Source of the DNA: Zhongshania sp.
Lineage (GTDB): Bacteria; Pseudomonadota; Gammaproteobacteria; Pseudomonadales; Spongiibacteraceae
Direction: 5' to 3'
Assembly (NCBI RefSeq): GCF_029212375.1
Contig: NZ_JARGNU010000002.1
Location: forward strand, 124,001 to 188,000
DNA: 64,000 nt
A program made the position numbers and the translations under genes. Below, piece after piece: positions 8,723 through 19,008 of this stretch. Numbering within the stretch: the first letter of the stretch is position 1; each line of letters starts with the position of its first letter. The notes beneath the pieces were generated by a model. The model worked only from the letters and a program-made list of their open reading frames with translations. It made no database searches and was not told where the DNA came from.

Positions 8723-11171
8723 CGATATTCACCAATTTTTTAGGCACTAGGATTTCTTTGCGAATGGTTAAATCGCCAATAAAACGTTTAACGTTTTCCT
8801 GCTCTCTAGCCAGCTTTTTAATGGCGTCACCGTCAGCGTCAATGGCAACTTCGATGGTGGCGCGCAATTTACCATTAACCTGTATTGCCATTTGAATGGT
8901 GTTGCGCACTAGCGCAGCATCGTCGACCTGCGGCCAAGGCGCGTCAATTACCGCCTCGCTGTGACCCAAGTTAATCCACAGCTGGTGGCTGATGTGAGGC
9001 ACGATGGGCGCTAATAAACGCACGGCGGCCTCTAGGGCTTCACGCTCAACGGCCAAGCATTGCGGGCCTTGGGCTTGGAAGCGAGATACGTCGTTGATCA
9101 ACTCCATTACTGCGGCAATGGCGGTATTAAAGGTTAGACGGCGACCGAAGTCATCGCTGACCTTGGCAATGGTTTCGTGGGTTTTGCGGCGCAAATCCTG
9201 CTGGAGGCCAGACAAGTTCGCGGTATCTAGCGTAGCTGGGCTACCCGCATCTAAATGCCTAGCTGCCAAATTCCACAGACGCTTAAGGAAGCGGTGGGCG
9301 CCTTCAACGGCGCTGTCTGACCACTCCAAGCTCTGCTCTGGCGGCGCGGCAAACATAATGAACAAGCGCACGGTGTCGGCGCCGTATTGTTCGATCAGCG
9401 CTTGAGGGTCGACGGTATTGCCCTTGGACTTAGACATCTTGGTGCCGTCTTTTAACACCATGCCCTGACAGAGCAATTGTTTAAATGGCTCGTCAGAGTT
9501 CACTAGGCCTTCGTCGCGCATCAGCTTGTGGAAGAAACGCGCATATAACAAATGAAGTATGGCGTGTTCGATGCCGCCCACGTATTGGTCTACCGGTAGC
9601 CAGTAATTGGCGCGCTCGGGGTCGAGCATGCCGTCTTCAAAGTCGGGGCAGGTGAAGCGGGCGTAATACCACGACGACTCCATAAAGGTGTCAAAGGTAT
9701 CGGTCTCGCGCTCTACGGGCTTGCCGTCGAGTTCGTCTTTACGCCACTCGGTGTCGGCTTTAATGGGCGACTGTACGCCGTCCATTTCTACGTCTTCGGG
9801 AAGCAGCATGGGCAGCTTGTGGGCTGGCACGGGAATCTCGCCGCCCTCGGGTAAATTAAACATGGGGATAGGTGCGCCCCAGTAGCGCTGGCGAGAAACA
9901 CCCCAGTCGCGCAGGCGGTAATTAGTGGTCACGCGGCCTTTGTCTTGGGCGATGAGCGCGTCCGAAATGGCAGTGAAGGCCGCGGTAAAATCGAGGCCGT
10001 CAAAGTCGCCGGAATTGATTAGCACGCCTTTTTCGGTAAAGGCCGCTACGTCGATGTCGATGGCTTCGTCGTTTGCCGAGGCAACAACTTGCTTGATGCC
10101 AAGGCCGTATTTTTTGGCGAATTCATAGTCGCGCTGGTCGTGGGCGGGTACCGCCATAACCGCACCAGAGCCGTAGTCCATGAGCACGTAGTTGGCGATC
10201 CATACCGGCACCAACTCGCCAGTTAGCGGGTGGCGAGCTTGCAGGCCAGTGGCCATGCCGCGTTTTTCCATGGTCGCCATATCAGCTTCGGCTACCGAGC
10301 TATTGCGGCAGCTGTCGATAAAGGCGGCCAGTTCGCTATTGGTTTTGGCCACTTCAATGGCGATGGGGTGCTCCGCGGCTAGGCTGACATAGGTCACGCC
10401 CATCAGGGTATCTGGGCGAGTGGTGTAAACCTCAAAGCTGTCGGCGCCAGCAACGGGGGCTTCTAAATCAAAGCGCATTTGCACGCCCTGCGAGCGGCCA
10501 ATCCAATTGCGCTGCATGGTTTTAACTTGCTCAGGCCAGCCGTCGAGTTGGTCTAAGTCGTCGATTAACTGTTCTGCGTAGCTGGTGATTTTAATAAACC
10601 ACTGAGGAATTTCTTTGCGCTGTACTTGGGTGTCGCAGCGCCAGCAGCAGCCGTCGATAACCTGCTCATTGGCCAGCACGGTTTCGTCAACGGGGCACCA
10701 GTTCACTGCCGAGGTCTTTTTGTAGACCATGCCTTTTTCGTAAAGGCGGGTGAAGAACCACTGTTCCCAGCGATAGTAATCGGGCTTGCAGGTCGCAAGC
10801 TCGCGATTCCAGTCGTAGGCAAAGCCCAGCTGTTTGAGCTGGTCGCGCATATAGGCAATGTTTTCTACCGTCCACTTGGCGGGCGCAGTTTTGTTTTTAA
10901 CGGCGGCGTTTTCAGCGGGTAGGCCAAAAGCGTCCCAACCCATAGGCTGTAGCACATTTTTGCCAAGCATACGCTGGTAGCGTGAGATTACGTCGGCGAT
11001 GCTGTAGTTGCGAACATGGCCCATATGAAGCTTGCCGCTGGGATAGGGAAACATAGCCAAGCAGTAGTATTTTTCGCGACTGGGATCTTCTACAGCGGTG
11101 AAGCTGCCTTGCTCATGCCAAAATGTTTGGGCAGAGGTTTCGATGTCGCGGGGGGCGTATTGATGGTCCAT
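8712..11171 (-). CDS. leuS: Leucyl-tRNA synthetase
   Basis: Class I aminoacyl-tRNA synthetase that charges tRNA-Leu. 819 residues from the ATG chosen here; a TTG four codons upstream is also in frame, but the family usually begins with a MxxxYxP pattern as here (MDHQYAP). HIGH-type motif HMGH is at 49-52 and KMSKS at about 578. The large CP1 editing domain (residues about 220-420) carries a threonine-rich stretch, TTRPDTLMG, and [14 protein letters not shown]. The catalytic core is complete. First gene of the leuS-lptE-holA operon. Confidence 0.96.
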   Translation of the reverse strand: MDHQYAPRDIETSAQTFWHEQGSFTAVEDPSREKYYCLAMFPYPSGKLHMGHVRNYSIADVISRYQRMLGKNVLQPMGWDAFGLPAENAAVKNKTAPAKWTVENIAYMRDQLKQLGFAYDWNRELATCKPDYYRWEQWFFTRLYEKGMVYKKTSAVNWCPVDETVLANEQVIDGCCWRCDTQVQRKEIPQWFIKITSYAEQLIDDLDQLDGWPEQVKTMQRNWIGRSQGVQMRFDLEAPVAGADSFEVYTTRPDTLMGVTYVSLAAEHPIAIEVAKTNSELAAFIDSCRNSSVAEADMATMEKRGMATGLQARHPLTGELVPVWIANYVLMDYGSGAVMAVPAHDQRDYEFAKKYGLGIKQVVASANDEAIDIDVAAFTEKGVLINSGDFDGLDFTAAFTAISDALIAQDKGRVTTNYRLRDWGVSRQRYWGAPIPMFNLPEGGEIPVPAHKLPMLLPEDVEMDGVQSPIKADTEWRKDELDGKPVERETDTFDTFMESSWYYARFTCPDFEDGMLDPERANYWLPVDQYVGGIEHAILHLLYARFFHKLMRDEGLVNSDEPFKQLLCQGMVLKDGTKMSKSKGNTVDPQALIEQYGADTVRLFIMFAAPPEQSLEWSDSAVEGAHRFLKRLWNLAARHLDAGSPATLDTANLSGLQQDLRRKTHETIAKVSDDFGRRLTFNTAIAAVMELINDVSRFQAQGPQCLAVEREALEAAVRLLAPIVPHISHQLWINLGHSEAVIDAPWPQVDDAALVRNTIQMAIQVNGKLRATIEVAIDADGDAIKKLAREQENVKRFIGDLTIRKEILVPKKLVNIVAN

Positions 11172-11231
11172 TGGCAGTGTCAATTCTCTATACAGCGGGC
11201 AGTTAAAGTTTAGGGCGCTTATTCTAGCAGC

Positions 11232-12824
11232 TTAGCTGGGGCGGGGCGATTGCTTGGCGCCGATCCGCGCGCAGAGAATAAGGACGAAGCACAATAAAAT
11301 AATGGGGGTGGAGCCGTAGCGGGTAAAAGGCGTTGAGCCTTCGCGGGCGTAGACTTCACCGCGCAGCGCGGTTTGGGTAAACGACGGCACTCTAGTGCGA
11401 ATATTGCCGTGGTGGTCAACAATTGCGCTGATGCCGGTGCTGGTTACCCGAATTAACTCGCGGCCGTTCTCTAGGGCGCGCATTTGCGCCATTTGCATGT
11501 GTTGGTCGGGGCCTATGGAGTGGCCAAACCAAGCGTCGTTGCTAATAGTAAACAGCACATCTGAATCGCGCGCGCTCTGGGCAATAAGATCTGGGTAGGC
11601 AATTTCATAGCAAATGGACGGCGCTAGCTGCCAGCCTTTAACGCTGAGGTGGGCCTGATCTGAACCGCCGCGGCTAAAGCTGGACAGCGGCAGATCGAAG
11701 ATTTTTAACAGCCCCTGAATATAGCTGCTAAGCGGCACGTATTCGCCAAAGGGTACCAGCCGCTGCTTGTGGTAAATGCCTTCGCCGCCGCTGATGACCA
11801 TGGCGGAGTTGTGCATCTTCTCGTCAAAGCGAGTGGGCACCCCAGTGATCAAGGCGCTGTTATTGGCGGCGGCGCGCTCGGCGATATAGTCAAAAAAGGA
11901 TTGGGCACTGTGGTAGAGCGCGGGAATGGCTGCCTCTGGCCAAATCACTAAATCGGAGTCTGCCCACAGTTTTTCTGAGGCTTGGTCGTAGAGTTCCAAT
12001 GTTGCCCAATACTGGGTGTAGGCCCATTTTTTTTCTTGGGAGATATTTGACTGCACCGCGCTAATGCGCAGGGGCTCCTTCGCTGTTGCTTGCGTCCATT
12101 CATTTTGCGCAAGCAAATACCCTTGGCCAAAGAGCAGTGCGCAGCCGAGTAGTGCGACGACACTGGGCCGCTTGGCAGATGGCGGGGCGATAATCACTTG
12201 GGCAAGGGCGGCGCCGCTCAGGGCAACCCAAAAGCTGAGGCCGTACACGCCAACGACCGGCGACCAGCCCGCCAGTGCGGTGTGAAGATGACCATAACCT
12301 AAATACAGCCACGGGAAGCCAGTAAATAACCAGCCGCGCAGCCACTCGCACAATACCCAGATAGCCGCAAAGCCGAGGATGCGACCGGCCTTGCCGTCGC
12401 GCACCCAGCGGCTGTAGGCGTAGCAAAACAGCGCGGGTACTAGGCCCAGAAAAACACAAAACACTGCGGTCATCGGCAGGGCGAGGTAGGCGGGGGTGGC
12501 GCCAAAGTCATGCATGGCGATATACACCCACGACACGCCAGTTAAGAAGCTGCCGCTGCCAAAACTCCAACCCAGTAAAAAGCTGTGCTTGGGCCCAGCG
12601 CGATTGAGGCCCGCGGCCAAGGCCGCCATCACCAATATACCTGTCCACCACCAATCGAAGGGCGCAAGTGATAAGGGAATGCAGGCACCGGCAAGGGCGA
12701 GAAATAGGAGCTGGCTAAATTTTAACGGTAACGGAGATTGCAGTGACGGGGTATCCACAGGGTGCTGATCCAAGCTGAAGGGCAAATTTAGCGAGGGCCT
12801 AGTGTAACCATGCGCCAGCTTCAC
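11232..12824 (-). CDS. lnt: Apolipoprotein N-acyltransferase
   Basis: Inner-membrane enzyme that adds the third acyl chain to lipoproteins such as LptE and RlpA in this window. An N-terminal block of about six membrane segments is followed by a nitrilase-type periplasmic domain with the catalytic Glu in WPEAAIP, the essential Lys region in KQRLVPFGEYVPL, and the catalytic Cys in SICYEIAYPD, then SNDAWFG. A final transmembrane segment closes the protein. The 530-residue frame begins with GTG lacking a ribosome site, and the first 35 residues are hydrophilic, so the true start may lie downstream. Confidence 0.93.
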   Translation of the reverse strand: MKLAHGYTRPSLNLPFSLDQHPVDTPSLQSPLPLKFSQLLFLALAGACIPLSLAPFDWWWTGILVMAALAAGLNRAGPKHSFLLGWSFGSGSFLTGVSWVYIAMHDFGATPAYLALPMTAVFCVFLGLVPALFCYAYSRWVRDGKAGRILGFAAIWVLCEWLRGWLFTGFPWLYLGYGHLHTALAGWSPVVGVYGLSFWVALSGAALAQVIIAPPSAKRPSVVALLGCALLFGQGYLLAQNEWTQATAKEPLRISAVQSNISQEKKWAYTQYWATLELYDQASEKLWADSDLVIWPEAAIPALYHSAQSFFDYIAERAAANNSALITGVPTRFDEKMHNSAMVISGGEGIYHKQRLVPFGEYVPLSSYIQGLLKIFDLPLSSFSRGGSDQAHLSVKGWQLAPSICYEIAYPDLIAQSARDSDVLFTISNDAWFGHSIGPDQHMQMAQMRALENGRELIRVTSTGISAIVDHHGNIRTRVPSFTQTALRGEVYAREGSTPFTRYGSTPIILLCFVLILCARIGAKQSPRPS

Positions 12825-12844
12825 CGCTAGCGCATTACGATGAA

Positions 12845-14467
12845 TCAGGCTTGACGAATATCTTTGTCGTTGGCGGGCAGTCGCGTGGCATCTTTTACTG
12901 GGCTGCTGGCTGCGCTGCGCGCTGGCTCGGCGGTGCTGGCAATGAGGTATTCGGGTTTGGGCGTTTGCTCTGGGTAGCGATTAGTTAGGGGCTCTGGGCT
13001 ACCGCTATTGTCGATTAAGTACACGTGTTTGCGCTGTAGGGCGCGGGCTTCTTTAACCCCGCAGGAGTGGGCGATAACGCCAACTTCGTGCATTAAATTG
13101 AGCGCGTAATTCTTAACGCGAGTGGCTTTGTTGGTGGGGTCGAGGCCGCGCTGGAGTTCGGGGTCGTGGGTGGTGATACCGGTTGGGCAGGTGTTTTTAT
13201 TGCACTGCAGGGCTTGAATACAGCCCAGCGCAAACATAAAGCCACGGGCGCTAACGATAAAGTCGGCGCCCACGCACAGTGCCCATGCCGCTTCGGCTGG
13301 GTTAATCATTTTGCCCGAGGCGATGACCTTGATGCGCTTGCGCAAATTGTATTCACAGAGTTTATCCACCACCAAGGGCAGGCTGCGACGAATGGGTAGG
13401 CCAACGTAATCCATCAAACTTTGCGGCGCGGCGCCGGTGCCACCGTCGGCACTGTCGATGGTAATAAAGTCGGGGGCGTATTTTTGGCCGCGCTTGTGAA
13501 TGGCCTCGCACATTTCATCTAGCCACTCTGCAAAACCGACTACGGCTTTGAAACCAACTGGTTTGCCGGTGATCTCGCGGATCCGCACAATCATATCGAG
13601 CAGATCGTCCATGCTGTGAATGTCGGTGTGGCCATTGGGGCTGATCGAGTCTTTGCCAATCTCGATGCCGCGAATATTGGCGACTTCTTCGGTGACCTTG
13701 CCGCCTGGCAGAATACCGCCCTTGCCGGGTTTGGCGCCTTGGCTGAGCTTTATTTCAATCATCCGCACTTGGGGGTGACTGGCGATATTGCGGAGCTTTT
13801 CGTCGCTGAGGTGGCCATCTTGGTCGCGCACCCCGTACTTGGCGGTGCCAATTTGAAACACAATGTCGCAACCCGCTTCCAAGTGGTAGGGCGACAGGCC
13901 GCCTTCGCCAGTGTTCAACCAAATGCCGGCTTCTTTGGCGCCGGCGCTAAGGGCGCGAATTGCGGGTTTGGAAATGGCGCCAAAGCTCATACCCGAAATA
14001 TGGAAAATGGCAGAACTGGTATAGGGGTGTTTGGCGAAATTTTCGCCAATGGTAACCGCGTGGGTGGGCACGGCGTCTTGGCTGAGGGTGGGAAAGAAAC
14101 AGTTCATAAACAGTACTTCATTGCTTTGGCTCAGCGGGCGCGTGGAGCCAAAGGCAATGGTGGTGTCGACGTTTTTGGCGGCGCGGTAAACCCAGGAGCG
14201 CTGCGAGCGGTTAAAAGGTAATTCCTCTCTGTCCATGGCAAAGAAATACTGGCGAAAGAATTCACCTAGGTGTTCAAAGATATAGCGAAAGCGGCCAATG
14301 ATAGGGTAGTTGCGCCGAATCGCATGCTGAGTTTGGGTGATATCGCTGATATAGAGGCAAATCAGGTAGACAATACCTGCGGCCAGGGCGAGCAGAAAAA
14401 CCAAGGCTCCGTATTCGATAAAGGTATTGGCAATATTGTTGAGGGTGTCGAACAAATTCGCGAACAT
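12845..14467 (-). CDS. Membrane-anchored FMN-binding glutamate-synthase-family protein
   Basis: A 540-residue protein. The start is set at the ATG with an upstream GAGG; the frame runs 20 codons further up without a ribosome site. One or two membrane helices (residues about 1-45) precede a domain resembling the FMN/glutamate-forming centre of glutamate synthase: HISGMSFGAIS, NTGEGGLSPYH, KLSQGAKPGKGGILPG, SADGGTGAAP and SGKMINPAEAAWALCVGADF. A Cys-containing segment (CIQALQCNKNTCPTG) matches the iron-sulfur site region. It lacks the glutaminase domain, so the in vivo reaction is uncertain; such stand-alone proteins are widespread but poorly characterised. It sits between lnt and corC, which are usually adjacent. 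Confidence 0.8.
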   Translation of the reverse strand: MFANLFDTLNNIANTFIEYGALVFLLALAAGIVYLICLYISDITQTQHAIRRNYPIIGRFRYIFEHLGEFFRQYFFAMDREELPFNRSQRSWVYRAAKNVDTTIAFGSTRPLSQSNEVLFMNCFFPTLSQDAVPTHAVTIGENFAKHPYTSSAIFHISGMSFGAISKPAIRALSAGAKEAGIWLNTGEGGLSPYHLEAGCDIVFQIGTAKYGVRDQDGHLSDEKLRNIASHPQVRMIEIKLSQGAKPGKGGILPGGKVTEEVANIRGIEIGKDSISPNGHTDIHSMDDLLDMIVRIREITGKPVGFKAVVGFAEWLDEMCEAIHKRGQKYAPDFITIDSADGGTGAAPQSLMDYVGLPIRRSLPLVVDKLCEYNLRKRIKVIASGKMINPAEAAWALCVGADFIVSARGFMFALGCIQALQCNKNTCPTGITTHDPELQRGLDPTNKATRVKNYALNLMHEVGVIAHSCGVKEARALQRKHVYLIDNSGSPEPLTNRYPEQTPKPEYLIASTAEPARSAASSPVKDATRLPANDKDIRQA

Positions 14468-14583
14468 GAAAACCTCGTGGGTGCAGTTAAAATACCGGTG
14501 TATTAAGCCAGTGTAGACCGAAACCATGAATTTAGTTTGACGGGGCGCCGCAACCCCGTCGAATTATTGCGTGAAAATTGTGA

Positions 14584-15441
14584 TTAGCTATTAATATCGG
14601 CTATTTGGCGCATGCGTAATAAATGAATTTGACGATTGTCGGCGTTCACTACCTTAAACTCGTAGTTGTCTAAGCGCGCCACTTCGTTGCGAGTGGGCAG
14701 GTAGCCAAAGGATTTAAGGAGTAAGCCGCCGATGGTGTCGAAATCCTCGTCGCTGAGTTTGGCGTTGAAGTAGTCGTTAAAGTCGTCGATGGGGGTTAGG
14801 GCCTGCACCACAAAATCGTTGTCGGTGATTTTGCGAATTGGCAGGTCGTCATCTTCATCGTATTCGTCTTCAATATCGCCAACGATTTGCTCGAGAATAT
14901 CCTCGATGGTAATCAGGCCAGCGGCGCCGCCGTATTCGTCAATAACCACCGCCATGTGATGGCGTTTTTCGCGGAAATCGCGCAGCAGCACATTCAGGCG
15001 TTTGCTCTCGGGCACCAAGGTAGCGGGGCGGAGCACGTCGCGAATGTCGATGTCTTCGCTGTTGGGGGTTTTCCACAGCAGTGGCAGCAAATCTTTAGAG
15101 AGCAGAATGCCGAGCACATTATCGAGGGTGTCGCCAATGACCGGATAGCGAGAGTGGCCGGTATCAATAATGATCGGCAGTAGCTCACTAAGGGGTTGGT
15201 CGGCCTTGAGAACCACCATCTGCGGGCGTGGAATCATTATTTCGCGGGCCTGCATATCGCTGATATGCATGGCGCCTTCAACAATGCTTATGGCATCGTC
15301 ATCAATGACTTCATTCTGTTTGGCGACAGCAAGCAGTTCAAACAGATCTTCCCGTGTTTTGGGTTCAGATGAAAAAGCATGGGCTATTTTCTCGATCCAA
15401 GACTTGTCACTTGGATCGTTGCTAGATCGATCTTCACTCAT
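14584..15441 (-). CDS. corC: HlyC/CorC-family protein with CBS pair (YbeX/CorC)
   Basis: Cytosolic protein of 285 residues linked to magnesium/cobalt homeostasis and ribosome maturation. Two CBS domains are seen (about residues 65-190, with [14 protein letters not shown] and [25 protein letters not shown]), then a CorC_HlyC transporter-associated domain at the C-terminus. It has no DUF21 membrane part, as in E. coli YbeX. The start overlaps the ybeY stop by 8 bases. The order ybeZ-ybeY-ybeX is conserved. Confidence 0.94.
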   Translation of the reverse strand: MSEDRSSNDPSDKSWIEKIAHAFSSEPKTREDLFELLAVAKQNEVIDDDAISIVEGAMHISDMQAREIMIPRPQMVVLKADQPLSELLPIIIDTGHSRYPVIGDTLDNVLGILLSKDLLPLLWKTPNSEDIDIRDVLRPATLVPESKRLNVLLRDFREKRHHMAVVIDEYGGAAGLITIEDILEQIVGDIEDEYDEDDDLPIRKITDNDFVVQALTPIDDFNDYFNAKLSDEDFDTIGGLLLKSFGYLPTRNEVARLDNYEFKVVNADNRQIHLLRMRQIADINS

Positions 15442-15925
15442 GGTTTTGGGTGCTGTCCTCGCATATGGGGGTATAGGGGTTGCTAATCGTTAGCGTTTTT
15501 AGAAGCGCAATTTCTAGCGCTTCCATAATTTCTGCCTCGTCATCGTCAATATGATCGTAGCCGAGGAGATGGAGTGTACCGTGAATTACCATGTGCGCCC
15601 AGTGGTCGTGACAGGCTTTACCCTGCTCTTTTGCCTCGCGCTCTACCACCTGTTTGCAAATCGCCAGATCGCCCAGTAGTGGCAGTTCCAGTTCTGGGGG
15701 CAAATCGGCGGGAAAAGACAGTACATTGGTTGGTCCCGTCTTTTGCCGATACTGCAGGTTTAATTCGGCGCTTTCCGCTATATCTACAAGGCGAATACTA
15801 AGTTCAGCCTCGTCGCGGTGCTCCTGCAAAGCTGCCCTCGCCCACAGCTCAAACTGCGCTTGGCTGGGCAAATTGCCAGCTTCGCAGGCAATTTGCAGAT
15901 CGAGGTCGAGATCGGTTTGGCTCAT
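15434..15925 (-). CDS. ybeY: Endoribonuclease YbeY (rRNA maturation)
   Basis: Metal-dependent RNase needed for 16S rRNA 3'-end maturation and ribosome quality control. 163 residues. The zinc-binding signature [11 protein letters not shown] is at about 116-126 with all three His residues, and NVLSFP lies upstream. Start overlaps the ybeZ stop (ATGA). Length is normal. Confidence 0.96.
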   Translation of the reverse strand: MSQTDLDLDLQIACEAGNLPSQAQFELWARAALQEHRDEAELSIRLVDIAESAELNLQYRQKTGPTNVLSFPADLPPELELPLLGDLAICKQVVEREAKEQGKACHDHWAHMVIHGTLHLLGYDHIDDDEAEIMEALEIALLKTLTISNPYTPICEDSTQNHE

Positions 15926-16908
15926 TGAGTGCCGCCAGTGCTCGCTTCGAAAGCGGCGTAGGCTTCAACAATACGCTGCACCAAGGGGTGGCGAACCACG
16001 TCTTTGGCGGCAAAATGGGTCATGCTAATGCCGTCGATATCGCCGAGTACTTTCATTACGTGTACTAAGCCAGAGGGTGTGCCGCGGGGCAAATCGATCT
16101 GAGTGGCGTCGCCGGTGATGACTGCGGTGGAGCCAAAGCCGATGCGGGTTAGAAACATTTTCATCTGCTCCCGCGTGGTGTTTTGGGCTTCGTCCAAAAT
16201 AATATACGAGTCATTTAAGGTGCGGCCGCGCATAAAGGCCAGCGGCGCAATTTCAATGATATTGCGTTCAATAAGCTTGGTGACGGTTTCCATACCCAGC
16301 ATTTCATAGAGGGCGTCGTAGAGCGGGCGTAAATACGGGTCGATTTTCTGGGCCAGATCACCGGGTAAAAAGCCCAATTTTTCGCCAGCCTCCACCGCTG
16401 GGCGCACCAGTAATATGCGCTGTACCTGATTGGTAATTAAGGCCTCTACCGCGCAGGCTACCGCCAGATAGGTTTTGCCGGTACCGGCGGGGCCAATGCC
16501 AAAATTAATATCGCAATTTTGAATCGACTTTACATAGCGTTGCTGGTTTTCGCCGCGGGGTTTAACGCTGCCCTTTTTGGTTTGAATTACCACCGGCAGG
16601 TGATCGGCAACCACGGGTTTACTGATTTGCTCAATGCCGGCTTCCTGCAGGTGCAGGTGCACACTCTCGGCGTTTAGGCTGCTACCTTCGAGTGATTCGT
16701 TATACAAGTGTTTGATAAGTTGCACGGCATCGTCAACGGCATTGTTGGGGCCGTTAATCTGAAAGGTATTGCCCCGCGCGCCGATGCGAACGTGCAGGCG
16801 CTGCTCTATCATTTTGAGGTTGCTGTCGTGCTGGCCGCAGAGGTCTGCCAGCAAGCGAGTGTCGTTGGGTTCAAGGGTGAGAACGCGTTGTATATCTTGT
16901 GCAGTCAA
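15922..16908 (-). CDS. ybeZ: PhoH-family ATPase (YbeZ)
   Basis: ATPase of the PhoH family that works with YbeY in RNA metabolism. 328 residues. An N-terminal KH-like region (residues about 15-70) is followed by the Walker A motif GPAGTGKT (139-146) and the Walker [10 protein letters not shown]. The family stretch [20 protein letters not shown] is also present. Coupled by ATGA overlap to ybeY. Confidence 0.95.
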   Translation of the reverse strand: MTAQDIQRVLTLEPNDTRLLADLCGQHDSNLKMIEQRLHVRIGARGNTFQINGPNNAVDDAVQLIKHLYNESLEGSSLNAESVHLHLQEAGIEQISKPVVADHLPVVIQTKKGSVKPRGENQQRYVKSIQNCDINFGIGPAGTGKTYLAVACAVEALITNQVQRILLVRPAVEAGEKLGFLPGDLAQKIDPYLRPLYDALYEMLGMETVTKLIERNIIEIAPLAFMRGRTLNDSYIILDEAQNTTREQMKMFLTRIGFGSTAVITGDATQIDLPRGTPSGLVHVMKVLGDIDGISMTHFAAKDVVRHPLVQRIVEAYAAFEASTGGTQ

Positions 16909-17020
16909 TGAGTCACCGAATGCCGCGTTTGCGGCGCAAAATGTGTGATCGAAAAGCGGCGTAGACCGATGCTTGCATCGATTATTAGACCGCTTTGCTG
17001 TGGCGTCAATATGGCAGGGC

Positions 17021-18412
17021 TCAGTTGATTAACTCACCGCGCAGGGAGTTAGCGTAGGCCTCTAAAATATTGACGTCTACAAATTGGCCAATAACGCTGT
17101 GGTCTGCACAGGCAAAGTTCACCACGCGGTTGTTTTCGGTGCGACCCTGCAGCTCACCTGGATCTTTGCGGGAGGCGCCGGTAACCAGAATGCGCTGGGT
17201 GGTGCCCGCCATTTGCCGGCTGATTCGCGCCGCGTTTTGCAAAATATGCTGTTGTAGCGTTGCAAGGCGTTCTTTTTTCACTTCTTCTGGGGTTTCATCG
17301 GGTAGCTGCGCGGCGGGGGTGCCAGGGCGGGCGCTGTAAATAAAACTGAAGGAGAGATCGAAGCCAATATCTCGAATTAGCTGCATGGTGTGTTCGAAAT
17401 CTTCATCGGTCTCACCGGGAAAACCAATGATAAAGTCAGACGACAGGCTAATATTGGGGCGAATAGTTTTGAGCTTGGCAATTTTGGCGCGGTATTCATC
17501 GGCGGTGTGGCCGCGTTTCATCGCCGCCAAAATGCGGTCGCTGCCGTGCTGTACTGGCAGGTGTAGGTGGTCTACCAATTGCGGCACAGTGGCATAAGCC
17601 TGAATTAAAGCCTCGCTGAACTCCACTGGGTGCGAGGTGGTATAGCGAATGCGGTCGATGCCTGGAACTTGGGCCACAAAGTGGATCAGTTCGGCAAAGT
17701 CAACAATATCGTCTTCGTGGTTAACGCCGCGATAGGCGTTAACGTTTTGGCCGAGCAAATTAACTTCGCGCACGCCTTTGGCGGCAAGCTGAGCGACTTC
17801 GGCAATAACGTCGTCAAACGGGCGGCTGACTTCTTCACCGCGGGTATAGGGCACTACGCAAAAGGTGCAGTATTTTGAGCAGCCTTCCATAATCGAGACA
17901 AAGGCGCTGGGGCCATCAACGCTGGGTTCGGGCAGATTGTCGAATTTCTCAATCTCAGGAAAGGTCACATCGACCACGATCGGGCCGTTGGGCTTTTTGC
18001 TGTCTAGCATCGCCGGCACGCGGTGCAAGGTCTGCGGTCCAAAAATTAGATCAACATAGGGTGCGCGGCGACCAATATCGCTGCCTTCTTGGCTGGCAAC
18101 GCAGCCGCCAACACCAATAATGAGATCTGGCCGTTTGGCCTTGAGTTTGCGCCAGCGGCCCAGTTGGTGAAAAACCTTCTCTTGGGCCTTTTCGCGAATC
18201 GAGCAGGTGTTGAGCAGCAGCACGTCAGCTTCATTGGGATCGTCGGTGGGAATCATGCCGTGGCTGACCCCGAGCAAATCCTGAATACGTGAGGAATCGT
18301 ATTCATTCATCTGGCAACCCTGGGTTTTAATAAACACCTTTTTGGGCTTGGCTGAGCTGGCAATCAGTTCAGGTGCTAGAGGGGTGCTTGCTGTCTCGCT
18401 GGTTTCTGACAT
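17021..18412 (-). CDS. miaB: tRNA-2-methylthio-N6-isopentenyladenosine37 synthase MiaB
   Basis: Radical-SAM methylthiotransferase that modifies A37 of tRNAs reading UNN codons. 463 residues from the chosen ATG; an in-frame TTG 15 codons upstream has no ribosome site. The N-terminal UPF0004 domain supplies Cys33, Cys70 and Cys104 for the auxiliary cluster. The radical-SAM CxxxCxxC is Cys178/182/185 (CSKYCTFC). A C-terminal TRAM domain ends the protein. Divergent from the DUF1820 gene across a 184-bp gap. Confidence 0.95.
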   Translation of the reverse strand: MSETSETASTPLAPELIASSAKPKKVFIKTQGCQMNEYDSSRIQDLLGVSHGMIPTDDPNEADVLLLNTCSIREKAQEKVFHQLGRWRKLKAKRPDLIIGVGGCVASQEGSDIGRRAPYVDLIFGPQTLHRVPAMLDSKKPNGPIVVDVTFPEIEKFDNLPEPSVDGPSAFVSIMEGCSKYCTFCVVPYTRGEEVSRPFDDVIAEVAQLAAKGVREVNLLGQNVNAYRGVNHEDDIVDFAELIHFVAQVPGIDRIRYTTSHPVEFSEALIQAYATVPQLVDHLHLPVQHGSDRILAAMKRGHTADEYRAKIAKLKTIRPNISLSSDFIIGFPGETDEDFEHTMQLIRDIGFDLSFSFIYSARPGTPAAQLPDETPEEVKKERLATLQQHILQNAARISRQMAGTTQRILVTGASRKDPGELQGRTENNRVVNFACADHSVIGQFVDVNILEAYANSLRGELIN

Positions 18413-18596
18413 AAGTATTTTTTTTAAACAATTAGGGGCGCTAATGGCCGCAAACAAAATTGGGGAGGCATTATAGCCAAATTGTGGTCTAAAACCCAGA
18501 AGTGCAGTGGATTCGCCAAATTTATGCTATCATCCGCGACCCGGTTTTCCGGTGCGATTTCTCGCTAAAGCAGTGCTGTTAAACTACGGAAAGACT

Positions 18597-18944
18597 ATGC
18601 CTCAAGTTCCTATTTATAAAGTTATTTTTAATAATAACAACAAGGTCTATGAACTCTACGCGCGCGCGATTTACCAAAGCGATATGTACGGCTTTATAGA
18701 AGTTGAGGAGTTTGTGTTTGGCGAGCAGAGCCAAATTGTGGTGAATCCGGGTGAGGAAAAGCTCAAAAATGAATTTAATGGGGTAACGCGTAGCTATATC
18801 CCAATGCACTCTATTGTGCGGATTGATGAAGTGGAAAAAGAAGGTGCTGGCAAAATTGTTGATGCCGAGGGTGGCACCAGTAACGTTCGCAATTTCCCAA
18901 GCTTGCCAGGCCGCCCCATTAATCGCAGTCCAGATTCTGAGTAG
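18597..18944 (+). CDS. DUF1820 family protein
   Basis: 115-residue soluble protein, start ATG with GGA upstream; the frame continues 30 codons further up but without family-like sequence. The N-terminus MPQVPIYKVIFNNN and the PMHSIVRIDEVEKEG segment match the DUF1820 family found in gammaproteobacteria. Its function is unknown. A strong bidirectional terminator follows immediately. Confidence 0.8.
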   Translation: MPQVPIYKVIFNNNNKVYELYARAIYQSDMYGFIEVEEFVFGEQSQIVVNPGEEKLKNEFNGVTRSYIPMHSIVRIDEVEKEGAGKIVDAEGGTSNVRNFPSLPGRPINRSPDSE

Positions 18945-18960
18945 CCATTAAATCGATATA

Positions 18961-18996
18961 AAAAAAGGGGGCGCCGATTATCGGCGCCCCCTTTTT
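18961..18996. terminator. Bidirectional rho-independent terminator
   Basis: An 11-bp perfect GC-rich stem (GGGGGCGCCGA / TCGGCGCCCCC) with a 3-base loop is flanked by A6 on the left and T5 on the right. It therefore terminates both the DUF1820 gene (+) and the convergent aminotransferase gene (-). Confidence 0.92.
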
Positions 18997-19008
18997 GTTG
19001 TGCTCTAT

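Noticed and set aside
13616-14221. Long plus-strand frame opposite the glutamate-synthase-like gene
   Set aside because: Gly/Ala/Val-rich antisense shadow; the minus-strand gene has clear domain motifs.
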